Origin: Bacillus sp. Marseille-Q3570
GTDB taxonomy: Bacteria; Bacillota; Bacilli; Bacillales; Fictibacillaceae
Length of the DNA: 64,000 nt
Assembly: GCF_946151055.1 (NCBI RefSeq)
Contig: NZ_CAMGYZ010000005.1
Coordinates: forward strand, 310,001 to 374,000
Direction: 5' to 3'
Shown here: piece after piece, positions 52,662 through 63,069 of the stretch
Layout of the letters: each line of letters begins with the position of its first letter
Position numbering within the stretch: position 1 is the stretch's first letter
Position numbers and translations under genes: made by a program
Notes under the pieces: generated by a model
Database searches by the model: none
Seen by the model: the letters and a program-made list of their open reading frames with translations, nothing else
Told to the model about the DNA's origin: nothing

Positions 52662-52675
52662 CGAATGTAAGTTCG
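52662..52675. promoter_or_regulatory. LexA (DinR) SOS box before uvrBA
   Basis: CGAATGTAAGTTCG fits the Gram-positive LexA consensus CGAAC-N4-GTTCG with one mismatch. It lies 7 nt before the -35 of uvrB, as expected for the SOS-inducible excision-repair operon. Confidence 0.8.
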
Positions 52676-52681
52676 TTTTTC

Positions 52682-52712
52682 TTGTTATTTTTTCCTGATC
52701 CTGTGCTATAAT
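52682..52712 (+). promoter_or_regulatory. uvrBA promoter
   Basis: TTGTTA (52682-52687), a long 19-nt spacer, and an extended -10 TGCTATAAT (52704-52712), 39 nt before the uvrB ATG. Confidence 0.65.
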
Positions 52713-52751
52713 GTTTGATAGTGAGATTTAAGAAACGGAGGGGTTCGCCGC

Positions 52752-54734
52752 ATGAGTGAGAAGCAGTTCGAATTAGTGTCGAAATACCAGCCTGAAGGGG
52801 ATCAGCCCAACGCAGTCAAAAAATTGGTCGAAGGCATCAACGCTGGTAAAAGACATCAGACTTTGCTTGGGGCTACGGGTACCGGGAAGACGTTTACGAT
52901 GTCTAATGTGATTAAGCAGGTCAATAAACCGACGCTTGTGATTGCCCACAACAAGACGCTGGCTGGTCAGCTGTACAGTGAATTCAAGGAACTCTTCCCG
53001 AACAATGCGGTTGAGTATTTCGTCAGCTACTACGACTATTATCAACCTGAGGCGTACATACCTCAATCCGATACATTCATTGAAAAAGATGCGAGCATCA
53101 ATGATGAAATCGATAAGCTGCGCCACTCAGCGACATCAGCCCTTTTTGAACGGAATGATGTCATCATCGTTGCCAGCGTATCGTGCATCTATGGTTTGGG
53201 TAATCCTGAAGAATATCGTGAACTCGTCGTTTCGTTACGGACAGATATGGAAAAGGATCGCGATCAATTGTTGCGCGACCTTGTCGATATCCAATATGCG
53301 CGGAATGATGTGAACTTCACACGCGGTACGTTCCGTGTCCGCGGAGATGTTGTGGAGATTTTCCCGGCATCACGTGATGAACACTGTATCCGGGTTGAAT
53401 TTTTCGGTGACGAGATCGACCGGATCACCGAGGTGGATGCGCTCACAGGTGAGATTCTTGGGGAACGTAGTCATGTTGCGATTTTCCCGGCTTCCCACTT
53501 CGTAACCCGTGAGGAGAAGATGAAGATCGCAATCGAACGGATCCAGGTTGAGCTTGAGGAACGACTCAAAGAGCTGAAGGAACAAGATAAGCTCCTGGAA
53601 GCGCAGCGAATCGAACAGCGCACGCGTTACGATATCGAAATGATGCAGGAGATGGGTTTCTGTTCAGGGATCGAGAACTACTCCCGACATTTGACGCTGC
53701 GTCCAGCAGGTTCAACGCCTTATACGTTGATGGATTACTTCCCGAAGGACTTCCTGTTGATGGTCGATGAGTCGCATGTATCGCTTCCGCAGGTCCGTGG
53801 CATGTATAACGGGGATCAGGCGAGGAAACAGGTTCTTGTCGAGCATGGATTCCGCTTGCCATCAGCGAAAGACAACCGTCCGCTCATGTTTGAAGAGTTC
53901 GAAAAGAAAGTGAGCCAGGCTGTCTATGTTTCCGCAACCCCTGGACCTTACGAACTTGAGCATTCACCGGAAATGGTCGAGCAGATCATCCGTCCGACTG
54001 GACTTCTTGATCCGACGATCGAGGTGAAACCGATCGAAGGTCAGATCGATGACTTGATGGATCAGATTCAGGAACGGGTGAAAAAGAAAGAACGTGTCCT
54101 CGTCACGACATTGACGAAGAAGATGTCAGAAGACCTTACCGATTACTTACATGAAAACGGTGTGAAAGTCCGTTATCTGCACTCTGAAATCAAAACGCTT
54201 GAGCGGATCGAGATCATCCGGGATCTTCGAAGAGGTGTATTCGATGTTCTTGTCGGGATCAACCTCCTTCGTGAGGGACTTGATATCCCTGAGGTTTCAC
54301 TCGTTGCGATTTTGGATGCCGATAAGGAAGGGTTCCTGAGAGCTGAGCGTTCTTTGATCCAGACGATCGGGCGGGCGGCTCGTAACGCGAACGGACACGT
54401 CATCATGTATGCTGATAAAATAACGAATTCGATGCGGATTGCGATTGATGAGACAGATCGTCGTCGTACGAAGCAGATTGCCTTTAATGAAAAACACGGA
54501 ATTACACCGCAGACGATCCAGAAGGCGATTCCTGAATTGATCCGTGCGACTGTCGCATCTGAGGATCAACCGGCAGCCGGACAAGCGAAAGCTCTACAGA
54601 AGATGGATAAGAAGGAACGCGAGAAAGTGATCGAGCGGATGGAAAAAGAAATGAAGCAGGCTGCGAAAGATCTCGATTTCGAGCGTGCAGCAGAGCTTCG
54701 TGACATGGTACTAGAGCTTAAAGCGGAAGGATGA
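52752..54734 (+). CDS. uvrB: excinuclease ABC subunit B
   Basis: A 660-aa UvrB, full length. Walker [13 protein letters not shown] near residue 40, the beta-hairpin [20 protein letters not shown] near residue 92, helicase motifs [22 protein letters not shown], and a C-terminal UVR domain ([21 protein letters not shown]). It binds damage delivered by UvrA and recruits UvrC. ATG follows ACGGAGGGGTTCGCCGC. Cotranscribed with uvrA, start overlapping or 5 nt apart. Confidence 0.98.
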   Translation: MSEKQFELVSKYQPEGDQPNAVKKLVEGINAGKRHQTLLGATGTGKTFTMSNVIKQVNKPTLVIAHNKTLAGQLYSEFKELFPNNAVEYFVSYYDYYQPEAYIPQSDTFIEKDASINDEIDKLRHSATSALFERNDVIIVASVSCIYGLGNPEEYRELVVSLRTDMEKDRDQLLRDLVDIQYARNDVNFTRGTFRVRGDVVEIFPASRDEHCIRVEFFGDEIDRITEVDALTGEILGERSHVAIFPASHFVTREEKMKIAIERIQVELEERLKELKEQDKLLEAQRIEQRTRYDIEMMQEMGFCSGIENYSRHLTLRPAGSTPYTLMDYFPKDFLLMVDESHVSLPQVRGMYNGDQARKQVLVEHGFRLPSAKDNRPLMFEEFEKKVSQAVYVSATPGPYELEHSPEMVEQIIRPTGLLDPTIEVKPIEGQIDDLMDQIQERVKKKERVLVTTLTKKMSEDLTDYLHENGVKVRYLHSEIKTLERIEIIRDLRRGVFDVLVGINLLREGLDIPEVSLVAILDADKEGFLRAERSLIQTIGRAARNANGHVIMYADKITNSMRIAIDETDRRRTKQIAFNEKHGITPQTIQKAIPELIRATVASEDQPAAGQAKALQKMDKKEREKVIERMEKEMKQAAKDLDFERAAELRDMVLELKAEG

Positions 54735-54739
54735 CTCCA

Positions 54740-57613
54740 ATGGCAAATGAACATATAACGATAAAAGGAGCGAGGGAGCATAACCTGAAAGGGATCGACG
54801 TCACGATTCCACGAAATAAGCTGGTCGTGATGACAGGCTTATCCGGTTCAGGTAAGTCCTCCTTAGCTTTCGATACAATTTATGCAGAAGGTCAGCGCCG
54901 TTACGTAGAGTCACTTTCTGCGTATGCGCGGCAATTTTTAGGACAAATGGACAAGCCGGATGTCGATTCGATCGAGGGGCTTTCTCCAGCGATTTCGATC
55001 GATCAGAAGACGACAAGTAAAAACCCGCGTTCGACGGTGGGAACGGTGACGGAAATCTATGACTACTTGCGTCTTTTGTTTGCTCGGATCGGGATGCCTA
55101 TCTGCCCGAATCACGACGTGCCGATCACCTCACAAACAATCCAGCAGATGGTCGACCGGATCATTGAATATCCAGAACGGACGAAGCTGCAAATCCTTGC
55201 TCCAGTCGTTTCCGGGCGTAAAGGGGAGCACGTGAAGGTCCTTGAGGACATCAAGAAGGAAGGTTACGTACGTGTTCGGGTGGATGGTGAAATCACCGAC
55301 GTAAGTGAAGAAATCAAGCTTGAAAAGAACAAGAAGCATTCGATTGAAATCGTCGTTGACCGTATCGTTGTCAAAGACGGTGTAGAAACCCGGCTGGCAG
55401 ATTCACTTGAAACGGCTTTGAACATCGCGGATGGAAAGGTGATCGTCGATGTCATCGGTGAGGAAGAACTGTTGTTCAGTCAGCATCATGCGTGTCCTTA
55501 CTGTGGATTTTCAATCGGCGAACTTGAGCCTCGGCTTTTCTCGTTCAACAGTCCTTTCGGTGCTTGTTCCTCATGTGATGGTCTGGGTACGAAGCTTGAA
55601 GTCGATCTTGATCTGATCATTCCAGATTGGGATCGGACGTTGCGGGACAACGCGATTGCACCATGGGAACCCCAAAGCTCCCTATACTACCCGCAGCTTT
55701 TAAAGAGTGTATGTGACCATTATGGCATCGATATGGATGTACCGGTTAAAAAACTGAACAAGACACAACTGGACAAAGTCTTGTACGGCAGCGGCAGGGA
55801 TAAAATCTATTTCCGCTATGAAAATGATTTCGGCCAGGTGAGGGAAAACAAGATTCTCTTCGAAGGTGTCGTGAACAACATCAAACGTCGTTATCATGAA
55901 ACAAGTTCTGATTATATCAGGGAACAGATGGAAGGCTATATGGCTCAAAAGCCTTGTCCAAGCTGTGACGGCCACCGGTTGAAGCCGGAGGCACGGGCGG
56001 TCCAGATCCGTGATCACCATATCGGCAATATTACTGATATGTCGGTAAAGGATGCGGATAAGTTTTTCCGTGGACTTGAACTGACGAAAAAAGAAGAACA
56101 GATCGGGCGTTTGATCTTACGCGAAATCAATGACCGGTTAGGGTTCCTTGTGAATGTCGGACTCGATTACCTGACGTTGAGTCGTTCCGCCGGCACCTTA
56201 TCAGGTGGGGAAGCACAGCGGATCCGTCTGGCAACCCAGGTTGGTTCACGTTTGACGGGTGTCCTTTATATCCTTGATGAACCGTCGATCGGGTTGCATC
56301 AACGTGATAACGACAGATTGATCAATACGCTGGAAGAGATGCGTGCTCTCGGGAATACGTTGATTGTCGTCGAACATGATGAGGATACGATGCTTGCAGC
56401 CGATTACATCATCGATATCGGACCTGGGGCAGGGGCGCATGGCGGAAAGATCACCGCTCAAGGCTCACCACAGGAAATCATGGATGATGAGTGTTCATTG
56501 ACGGGTAATTATTTGTCCGGTAAAAAATTCATCCCTCTTCCGAAGAAGAGAAGGAAGTCGAACGGACGGAAGCTGACGATCAAAGAAGCGACCGAAAACA
56601 ACCTGAAAAAGGTGAACGTCGATATCCCCCTCGGTGTATTTACTGGTGTGACAGGTGTGTCTGGATCCGGTAAAAGTACGCTGATCAATGAGATCCTTTA
56701 TAAATCCCTGGCGCAAAAGCTGCATCGTGCAAAAGAGAAGCCGGGTGAACACAAGAAGATTAACGGGCTTGATCATATCGATAAAGTCATCGATATCGAC
56801 CAGTCACCGATCGGACGTACACCGCGTTCGAACCCAGCAACGTATATCGGGGTCTTTGATGATATCCGTGACGTATTCGCACAGACAAATGAAGCGAAGG
56901 TGAGAGGGTACAAGAAAGGAAGGTTCTCATTCAACGTCAAAGGCGGGCGTTGTGAAGCATGCCGCGGTGACGGAATCATCAAAATCGAAATGCATTTCCT
57001 TCCCGATGTGTATGTACCGTGTGAAGTGTGTCACGGGAAGCGTTATAACCGTGAAACGCTCGAAGTGAAATACAAAGGAAAGAACATTGCGGACATCCTG
57101 GACATGACGGTTGAAGAAGCGGTGGAATTTTTCGCGAATATCCCTAAGATCAAACGGAAGGTGCAAACGATGATGGACGTTGGTCTTGGATATATCAAGC
57201 TCGGTCAGTCCTCGACGACGATTTCCGGAGGGGAAGCGCAGCGTGTGAAGTTGGCATCCCAACTGCATAAGCGTTCAACCGGGAAGACGCTTTATATTTT
57301 AGATGAGCCGACGACAGGGCTTCACGTCCATGACATCTCACGCCTGTTAACAGTCCTCCAACGGCTCGTCGATAACGGAGATTCGGTTCTTGTCATCGAG
57401 CATAACCTTGATGTCATCAAGGCGGTCGATCATATCATCGACCTTGGCCCTGAAGGCGGAGACAAAGGCGGTATGATTGTGGGAACGGGGACGCCTGAGG
57501 AAATTGCTGAAAACGAGGCATCCTACACAGGCAAGTACTTGGCGCCGATTTTGAAGCGGGACCGGAAACGGATGGAATCGAAAATCAAGAAAACTGAAAC
57601 CTTAGCAAAATAG
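54740..57613 (+). CDS. uvrA: excinuclease ABC subunit A
   Basis: A 957-aa double ABC ATPase. First Walker [15 protein letters not shown], zinc site [10 protein letters not shown] ... CSSCDG, first signature [12 protein letters not shown], second Walker [15 protein letters not shown], second zinc site CEACRGDG ... CEVCHG, second signature [15 protein letters not shown] 54740 ([15 protein letters not shown]) has GGAAGGATGA at the right distance and gives the B. subtilis length; ATG 54731, overlapping the uvrB stop, is an alternative. Damage recognition in nucleotide excision repair. Confidence 0.98.
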   Translation: MANEHITIKGAREHNLKGIDVTIPRNKLVVMTGLSGSGKSSLAFDTIYAEGQRRYVESLSAYARQFLGQMDKPDVDSIEGLSPAISIDQKTTSKNPRSTVGTVTEIYDYLRLLFARIGMPICPNHDVPITSQTIQQMVDRIIEYPERTKLQILAPVVSGRKGEHVKVLEDIKKEGYVRVRVDGEITDVSEEIKLEKNKKHSIEIVVDRIVVKDGVETRLADSLETALNIADGKVIVDVIGEEELLFSQHHACPYCGFSIGELEPRLFSFNSPFGACSSCDGLGTKLEVDLDLIIPDWDRTLRDNAIAPWEPQSSLYYPQLLKSVCDHYGIDMDVPVKKLNKTQLDKVLYGSGRDKIYFRYENDFGQVRENKILFEGVVNNIKRRYHETSSDYIREQMEGYMAQKPCPSCDGHRLKPEARAVQIRDHHIGNITDMSVKDADKFFRGLELTKKEEQIGRLILREINDRLGFLVNVGLDYLTLSRSAGTLSGGEAQRIRLATQVGSRLTGVLYILDEPSIGLHQRDNDRLINTLEEMRALGNTLIVVEHDEDTMLAADYIIDIGPGAGAHGGKITAQGSPQEIMDDECSLTGNYLSGKKFIPLPKKRRKSNGRKLTIKEATENNLKKVNVDIPLGVFTGVTGVSGSGKSTLINEILYKSLAQKLHRAKEKPGEHKKINGLDHIDKVIDIDQSPIGRTPRSNPATYIGVFDDIRDVFAQTNEAKVRGYKKGRFSFNVKGGRCEACRGDGIIKIEMHFLPDVYVPCEVCHGKRYNRETLEVKYKGKNIADILDMTVEEAVEFFANIPKIKRKVQTMMDVGLGYIKLGQSSTTISGGEAQRVKLASQLHKRSTGKTLYILDEPTTGLHVHDISRLLTVLQRLVDNGDSVLVIEHNLDVIKAVDHIIDLGPEGGDKGGMIVGTGTPEEIAENEASYTGKYLAPILKRDRKRMESKIKKTETLAK

Positions 57614-57622
57614 AACACGTAA

Positions 57623-57662
57623 AGTCTTCTAAGATGAATCACCTTAGGAGGCTTTTTCTTTT
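57623..57662 (+). terminator. terminator of uvrBA
   Basis: AGTCTTCTAAG and CTTAGGAGGCT pair over 11 bp (two G-T), with a 9-nt loop and a long T-rich tail. Confidence 0.85.
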
Positions 57663-57766
57663 TTGTGTCGAATCAATAGAGTGCCGCATGAGACCTGGGC
57701 GGGTCACATACATATAATAAGTGCTCGAAAAATTTCATAGTTTTGTTTGAATGGAGGAGAACGGGG

Positions 57767-58072
57767 TTGTCTTCATCGGGTAAGTTGATCAAATCATTAA
57801 GCTACATGAGTGTGTTTTTCGCACCTTTTATCGTACCAGCAGTCATCTTTCTACTCATTGACGATCGGGATGTCAGGCAGCATGCACGTCTTGCCTACAT
57901 TTCTCATTTGATTCCTGTCCTCGCCCTGGCAATATTATCAATCTTATTTTTCGAATCAGGACAGATCATAAACCATTTCACCGTCATCAGCATGATCATT
58001 TTCGGGGGTGCTGCAGTGACCGCTGCTATATGGAATATCATGAAGGGTATACATGTATTACAGGAAAAATAG
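57767..58072 (+). CDS. small membrane protein, YvlA/DUF4870-like
   Basis: A 101-aa protein with three helices (VFFAPFIVPAVIFLLI, SHLIPVLALAILSILFF, VISMIIFGGAAVTAAIWNI) and the DUF4870-like RQHARLAYISHL between the first two. TTG 57767 follows TGGAGGAGAACGGGG; the frame is open from 57743. Followed by a yvlB-like and a yvlD-like gene, so it probably takes the place of yvlA in a yvl cell-envelope operon. A TATAAT lies at 57713-57718. Confidence 0.7.
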   Translation: MSSSGKLIKSLSYMSVFFAPFIVPAVIFLLIDDRDVRQHARLAYISHLIPVLALAILSILFFESGQIINHFTVISMIIFGGAAVTAAIWNIMKGIHVLQEK

Positions 58073-58149
58073 GTTTCCTGAATAAAAGTGTATGAGGAAC
58101 AATCACGCAGCTTGAATTATTTTTAAGAATCTGAAGGGGGATTTTTAGA

Positions 58150-59289
58150 ATGGAAGAGCGGAAGATGATTTTGAAAATGCTAGATGAGGGAAAAATTTCA
58201 TCAGCAGAAGCGGTTGAACTCTTAAAAGCAGTCGGAGAAAACGATATTGGTGAAGAAAAGCAGCCTGTCAGAACAGCGAAAGTCAATTATTCTGGGCAAA
58301 AGGAACAAACAAATGAACAGAAAACCGGAAGCACAAATCAGCAGCAAAAAACCCATAACACCCATACGTATGAGAAAAAGTCCGAACAATCGACGATCAG
58401 CAAGTTTTCAAGTTTGATCGACCGGGTAGTGACGAAATTGAAAGACACTGATTTTGATTTCAACTTCGGTCAGGCAGTTGAAATCGATCATGTATTTCAG
58501 GAAAACGATGTTGATTTCAACCGTCTGAAGGTCCATGTGACCAATGGAGGGATCCAGTTGCATCCATGGGAGGAGCAGAGTGTCCGCGTCGAGTGTCATG
58601 TTTCAGTATACCGGACGCAGTCGACTGAAGAAGCGAAAGCGTACTTTTTGAAAAATGCACATTTCGCGACGGAATCAGGAGAGCTCCAATTCCTGGTCGA
58701 TGAAAACCGCCTGAAAGTACAAGCGCACATGTACGTACCGACTAAAATGTATGAGCAAATCCAGCTTAGGACAGCAAACGGTGCGATTACCCTCGATGAA
58801 TTGCAGACGGACCGGATGATTGTGCGTACAACGAACGGAGCAGTAACGCTGAACCGTGTGGACGGCGGTTCATTGAATGCCTCGACCTCCAATGGAAAGA
58901 TCAGATTGGACCAGAGTAATTGGAAAAAACTTGACCTTGAGACGCTGAATGGGGCAATCCGTTTGAACGGCAAGTATGAAGACGTCGAAGCAGAAACCTT
59001 GAATGGTTCGATCAATTTCACATTAGAAGATGCCATGCCGGGAAAAGCTTCTTTTAAAACGGTCGCTGGTAAAATTGAAATCCTTGTGCCTGACAGTTTG
59101 CGGGTTGATGGAAACATGAAAGCTACGATTGGCAGTTTGAATTGTTTTCTTGATAAAGTTGATATTAAGAAAGAGACAAAAGATGTGGTGCTGAAGAGGA
59201 TGGAATTCATCGCGAATGAAGAAGCACCGACAACCTATGAAATTGAGGCGGTGGCGAAGACCGGTTCGATTTCAATTGCAAAGCGGTAA
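58150..59289 (+). CDS. yvlB: YvlB-like DUF4097 protein
   Basis: A 379-aa protein. N-terminal short helical module (MEERKMILKMLDEGKISSAEAVELL, SHOCT-like), a Gln/Lys/Thr-rich linker (residues 40-85), and a DUF4097 beta-helix domain with repeating strands such as QLRTANGAITL, VRTTNGAVTL, ASTSNGKIRL, LETLNGAIRL and AETLNGSINF. These adhesin-like beta repeats occur in envelope-stress operons with PspC or LiaI proteins. No yvlC (PspC) gene is present between it and yvlD. Confidence 0.88.
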   Translation: MEERKMILKMLDEGKISSAEAVELLKAVGENDIGEEKQPVRTAKVNYSGQKEQTNEQKTGSTNQQQKTHNTHTYEKKSEQSTISKFSSLIDRVVTKLKDTDFDFNFGQAVEIDHVFQENDVDFNRLKVHVTNGGIQLHPWEEQSVRVECHVSVYRTQSTEEAKAYFLKNAHFATESGELQFLVDENRLKVQAHMYVPTKMYEQIQLRTANGAITLDELQTDRMIVRTTNGAVTLNRVDGGSLNASTSNGKIRLDQSNWKKLDLETLNGAIRLNGKYEDVEAETLNGSINFTLEDAMPGKASFKTVAGKIEILVPDSLRVDGNMKATIGSLNCFLDKVDIKKETKDVVLKRMEFIANEEAPTTYEIEAVAKTGSISIAKR

Positions 59290-59301
59290 GGAGGTAGTGT
59301 T

Positions 59302-59664
59302 TTGAGAGGATGGATTGTTTCTTTAATTGTCAATACAATTGTGTTGATGGTCGTCTCCGGATTTTTCAGTGAATCTTTCTATTTGTCTGGAATCGGAGCA
59401 GCAATCATCGCGAGTATTCTGTTAGCAATCATGAATGTGATCGTCAAACCCATTTTGGTGATTTTGACCTTACCTGTCACGATTTTGAGCCTTGGACTGT
59501 TCTTGTTCGTAATCAATGCAATCACCCTGATGCTTACACAAGCTTTAATGGGGGACGCATTCATGATTTCCGGATTCGGCATGGCGCTGGTTGCGGCGAT
59601 CATTATCTCGGTTTTGAACCTGTTGATCAATAACCTGATCGTCAAACCGTTTAAAGATCGATAA
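59302..59664 (+). CDS. yvlD: YvlD-like membrane protein (phage holin family 4)
   Basis: A 120-aa protein with four membrane helices (LIVNTIVLMVVSGFF, AAIIASILLAIMNVIV, LTLPVTILSLGLFLFVINAI, ALVAAIIISVLNLLINNLI), the YvlD/DUF360 pattern. TTG start preceded by AAGGAGGTAGTGTT. End of the yvl operon. In B. subtilis these genes are envelope-stress associated. Confidence 0.9.
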   Translation: MRGWIVSLIVNTIVLMVVSGFFSESFYLSGIGAAIIASILLAIMNVIVKPILVILTLPVTILSLGLFLFVINAITLMLTQALMGDAFMISGFGMALVAAIIISVLNLLINNLIVKPFKDR

Positions 59665-59674
59665 AAATTGAAGG

Positions 59675-59714
59675 ACTGACCTGGAGAAAGATGAAATCCA
59701 GGTCAGTTTTTTTT
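59675..59714 (+). terminator. terminator of the yvl operon
   Basis: ACTGACCTGGA and TCCAGGTCAGT form a perfect 11-bp stem with an 11-nt loop and eight T residues. Confidence 0.9.
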
Positions 59715-59747
59715 GTGGATTTCCTGTCAACTGCTAATTTGGGAGTC

Positions 59748-59870
59748 AATCCGGCGGGTTCATAGGATAATTCGGCGGCTTTGCAACTTATTCCGGCGGA
59801 TTTATGTAGGAATCCGGCCGAATTGATCCTGAATACGGCCAAAACCTCTCTTAATACGGCCGCTCGGTAC
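59748..59870. repeat. 21-nt tandem array (AATCCGGCGG / AATACGGCC family), 6 units
   Basis: CCGGCGG, TCGGCGG, CCGGCGG, CCGGCCG, ACGGCCA, ACGGCCG begin at 59751, 59772, 59793, 59814, 59835 and 59856, exactly 21 nt apart. Each is preceded by AAT or ATT and followed by a variable T-rich tail. Located 34 nt after a terminator. Confidence 0.85.
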
Positions 59871-60084
59871 TTTTTTACTACCATAAACTGTAGGGATGAA
59901 CGTTATCCAACTGTTGCAGAATTGGTTACCTTCGCGCATGTAAGCGATTACCTACCAGGCTCTTCTCCAATCCAGTATCCGTAAAGGGTTTCCCCACAAT
60001 TTTTGAGCGTTTGGATGGATTCTTTTATAGGCGGAATATCGTAAAATTGAATGAGTTACGCTTAAAGAACCAGAATCAAATTCT
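59871..60084. other. non-coding stretch between two 21-nt arrays
   Basis: About 210 nt of unique sequence. Short ORFs lack ribosome sites. No promoter or terminator that I would defend. Confidence 0.4.
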
Positions 60085-60210
60085 TTTCGGTGCAAACTTC
60101 AAATTTATGGGAGAAAATTTGAAAAATATCGGTGCAATTCTCAAATTTATTGGAGCAAACTTCAAAATTATCGTTATAAAACCCAAATATATCGTTGATT
60201 TCCCGATAGT
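60085..60210. repeat. 21-nt tandem array (TATCGGTGCAAAC family), 6 units
   Basis: TTTCGGTG, TATGGGAG, TATCGGTG, TATTGGAG, TATCGTTA and TATCGTTG begin at 60085, 60106, 60127, 60148, 60169 and 60190, exactly 21 nt apart, mostly followed by CAAACTTCAAA-like tails. Same family as 33813-33896, 26 kb away, with the same ending TATATCGNTGATTTC. Confidence 0.88.
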
Positions 60211-60325
60211 CACTCATAATTTACAACCTATTTTTGGAAAACTAGGTGTAGAGTCGGCATGATTTGAAAAAGAATGCTAAAATATAGGGTGGTAGAAAAG
60301 CTAGGAAGTGGGAGTGACTTTCAAG

Positions 60326-61261
60326 ATGGCGAACATACATATAAAAGATCTGATCGATGAGTTCCAGCTGGAGCTTGTCCATGGCGAGAGCGGCATCCAT
60401 CGGACAATTACGACAAGTGATATTTCTCGACCTGGCCTTGAAATGGCGGGTTATTTTGCGTATTACCCGGCAGAGCGCCTGCAACTGTTAGGCAAGACGG
60501 AGCTGTCCTTTGTCAATGGACTGGATGACCGGATTCGCAGGGAACGTCTCCGCAAGCTTTGTAGAGATGAAACTCCAGGCATCGTCATTTCGAGAGGATG
60601 GGACGTGCCCCCGGAATTAGGTGAGGCTGCGGAAGAAAAAGGCATCCCGATTTTACGGTCACAATTGACGACGACACGTCTCAGCAGCCGGCTGACGAAC
60701 TTTTTAGAGAGTAAATTGGCACCAACGACAGCGGTACACGGTGTGCTCGTTGATATTTACGGAATCGGTGTCCTCATTACAGGGTCTAGTGGTGTCGGAA
60801 AAAGTGAAAGTGCACTCGAGCTTGTAAAAAGGGGCCACAGATTGGTCGCCGATGATTCGGTGGAAATCCGTCAGGAAGACGAAAAGACGCTAGTCGGAAG
60901 TTCACCGGAGCTCATCCAGCATCTGTTGGAGATCCGTGGGCTTGGGATCATTAATGTCATGACATTGTTCGGAGCAGGGGCGATCCGTAATTTTAAAAAG
61001 ATCGCTTTGGTGATCAACCTCGAAACCTGGAATCAGCAAAAAACCTATGACAGGCTCGGTCTTGATGAAGAAACGATGAAAATCATCGATGTCGAACTGC
61101 CAAGGTTGACTGTACCGGTCCGTCCTGGGCGAAACCTTGCTGTCATCATCGAGGTCGCTGCTATGAACTTCCGTCTGAAGAGGATGGGGGTCAATGCAGC
61201 ACAACAGTTTTCGGAAAAGCTGAACAATGTCATCGATACACCAGATTACGATGACTTTTAG
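60326..61261 (+). CDS. hprK: HPr kinase/phosphorylase
   Basis: A 311-aa protein. N-terminal domain ([22 protein letters not shown]), P-loop [14 protein letters not shown] near residue 153, followed by [11 protein letters not shown], and the HprK signature [16 protein letters not shown] near residue 200. It phosphorylates and dephosphorylates Ser46 of HPr and so controls CcpA-dependent repression, the likely regulator of the cre sites in this window. ATG 60326 matches the B. subtilis start; the frame opens at GTG 60308. Cotranscribed with lgt. Confidence 0.97.
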   Translation: MANIHIKDLIDEFQLELVHGESGIHRTITTSDISRPGLEMAGYFAYYPAERLQLLGKTELSFVNGLDDRIRRERLRKLCRDETPGIVISRGWDVPPELGEAAEEKGIPILRSQLTTTRLSSRLTNFLESKLAPTTAVHGVLVDIYGIGVLITGSSGVGKSESALELVKRGHRLVADDSVEIRQEDEKTLVGSSPELIQHLLEIRGLGIINVMTLFGAGAIRNFKKIALVINLETWNQQKTYDRLGLDEETMKIIDVELPRLTVPVRPGRNLAVIIEVAAMNFRLKRMGVNAAQQFSEKLNNVIDTPDYDDF

Positions 61262-61274
61262 GAGGTAAGGGGAA

Positions 61275-62087
61275 ATGGTTGCAAACATCCAGCCGTTGGA
61301 CCGGGTCGCACTTGAAATCGGTCCATTGACCATATACTGGTATGGGATTATTATAGGATTTGGAGCTCTGCTCGGACTTTATATCGCGGTCAGGGAGTCA
61401 AAACGCTTAGGCATCAATTCGGAAACGTTCGTCGATCTCGTCATGATCGCCGTTCCGGTGGCCATCATTAGTGCACGGATCTATTATGTCGCGTTCGAGT
61501 GGCATTATTACAAGGACCACTTAGGTGAAATCATCAAGATCTGGGAAGGCGGCATCGCGATCCATGGTGCGCTGATCGGTTCGTTTTTGACAGCTTACGT
61601 GTTTTCAAAAGTAAAAGATTTATCCTTCTGGAAGCTTACGGATATTGCAGCTCCGAGCATCATCCTCGGGCAAGCGATCGGCCGCTGGGGCAACTTCATG
61701 AATCAGGAAGCCCATGGCGGCGAAGTGACGCGTGAATTTTTAGAAGGCTTATATCTTCCGGATTGGATCATCAATCAGATGTACATAGAAGGGGCGTACT
61801 ATCATCCGACGTTCCTGTATGAATCGATTTGGAACATCATCGGATTCGCACTGTTGATCGGTCTGCGGCGTATTAACCTACGACGCGGTGAATTGTTCTT
61901 GACCTATGTCATCTATTACTCAATCGGCAGGTTCTTTGTCGAAGGCTTACGGACGGACAGCTTGATGCTGACAGACACATTGCGGATCGCCCAGGTGATA
62001 TCGATTGTGCTGATCGTCATCAGTGTCGGTATCATCATCTATCGCAGGAAAACTGGATTAGCGAATAAACGGTATAACGAATTGTAG
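61275..62087 (+). CDS. lgt: prolipoprotein diacylglyceryl transferase
   Basis: A 270-aa polytopic membrane enzyme (about seven helices). The Lgt signature [14 protein letters not shown] lies near residue 136, and [11 protein letters not shown] near residue 95. It attaches diacylglycerol to lipobox cysteines, for example of the DctP protein at 46364. ATG follows TAGGAGGTAAGGGGAA, 13 nt after hprK. Confidence 0.97.
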   Translation: MVANIQPLDRVALEIGPLTIYWYGIIIGFGALLGLYIAVRESKRLGINSETFVDLVMIAVPVAIISARIYYVAFEWHYYKDHLGEIIKIWEGGIAIHGALIGSFLTAYVFSKVKDLSFWKLTDIAAPSIILGQAIGRWGNFMNQEAHGGEVTREFLEGLYLPDWIINQMYIEGAYYHPTFLYESIWNIIGFALLIGLRRINLRRGELFLTYVIYYSIGRFFVEGLRTDSLMLTDTLRIAQVISIVLIVISVGIIIYRRKTGLANKRYNEL

Positions 62088-62112
62088 CAGCTAGAGAAAG
62101 GGGAAGCAGTGA

Positions 62113-63069
62113 ATGATGAACACATTGAAAAACGGCCTGAAAGTTGGCCTGAATACAACATGGACACTAGGTAAAATCATCTTCCCAATCACTCTGATCG
62201 TTACAATTCTTGGACAAACCCCTTTGATGGATTGGCTCGTCAGGCTTGCAGAGCCATTGATGAAATGGATCGGTCTTTCAGGTGAGGCCGCTCTGCCGCT
62301 CGTCATCGGAAACTTTTTAAACCTGTATGCGGGTATCGGCGCGATCCTAAGCCTTGATCTGACCGTGAAGGAAGTGTTCATCCTCGCTGTCATGCTCTCG
62401 TTTTCACACAATCTACTGATCGAGTCGTCAGTTGCGGCCAAGGTCGGAATCAAAATGTGGATCGTGATGGTTGTGCGGATCGGGCTTGCGTTGATTTCTG
62501 CGTTCTTCATCTCAATCGTGTGGAAAGGCGGTTCAGAACAAGCCGTTTATGGATTCATTTCAGGCTCAGAAGAACAGGTCAACGGTTTTTGGAACATTTT
62601 ATGGCACGGATTGGAAAAAGGATTCATCGGTATTCTCCAGCTGGCGGCGGTGGTCATCCCGCTCATGATCTTCATCCAGGTGATGAAAGACTTGAATTGG
62701 CTGACGGTGTTTTCACGTTGGATGGCCCCGATTACAAAAGCGTTAGGAATGAAACCGAACACATCTACGACTCTAGCAGCGGGGATCTTTTTCGGCCTTG
62801 CATTTGGTGCTGGTGTGATGATGCAGGCGGTCAAAGAGGACGGCGTGGAAAAGAAGGACCTTTATCTAGCATTCATTTTTCTCGTATCCTGTCATGCTGT
62901 CATTGAAGATACCTTGATTTTCATCCCGCTCGGTATACCGGTGTGGCCATTGCTCATCATCCGGCTTGTCGTTGCCATCATTTTGACGATGGTGGTGGCA
63001 TTCATCTGGAACCGGGTGGAAGCAAAAAACGTATACAGACATCGAAAGGAAGCCAACTATGAAAATTGA
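62113..63069 (+). CDS. yvoD: nucleoside-recognition (Gate) domain membrane protein
   Basis: A 318-aa membrane protein with about eight helices and two Gate-type regions: LVRLAEPLMKWIGLSGEAALPLVIG and WMAPITKALGMKPNTSTTLAAGIFFGLAFGAGVMM. Same order as B. subtilis (hprK-lgt-yvoD-ppaX). Function unknown. Start ATG 62113 or 62116. Its last 11 nt overlap ppaX. Confidence 0.88.
   Translation: MMNTLKNGLKVGLNTTWTLGKIIFPITLIVTILGQTPLMDWLVRLAEPLMKWIGLSGEAALPLVIGNFLNLYAGIGAILSLDLTVKEVFILAVMLSFSHNLLIESSVAAKVGIKMWIVMVVRIGLALISAFFISIVWKGGSEQAVYGFISGSEEQVNGFWNILWHGLEKGFIGILQLAAVVIPLMIFIQVMKDLNWLTVFSRWMAPITKALGMKPNTSTTLAAGIFFGLAFGAGVMMQAVKEDGVEKKDLYLAFIFLVSCHAVIEDTLIFIPLGIPVWPLLIIRLVVAIILTMVVAFIWNRVEAKNVYRHRKEANYEN

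Noticed and set aside
60011-60262. 83-aa ORF before hprK
   Set aside because: Most of it is a translation of the 21-nt array (period of seven residues); no ribosome site.
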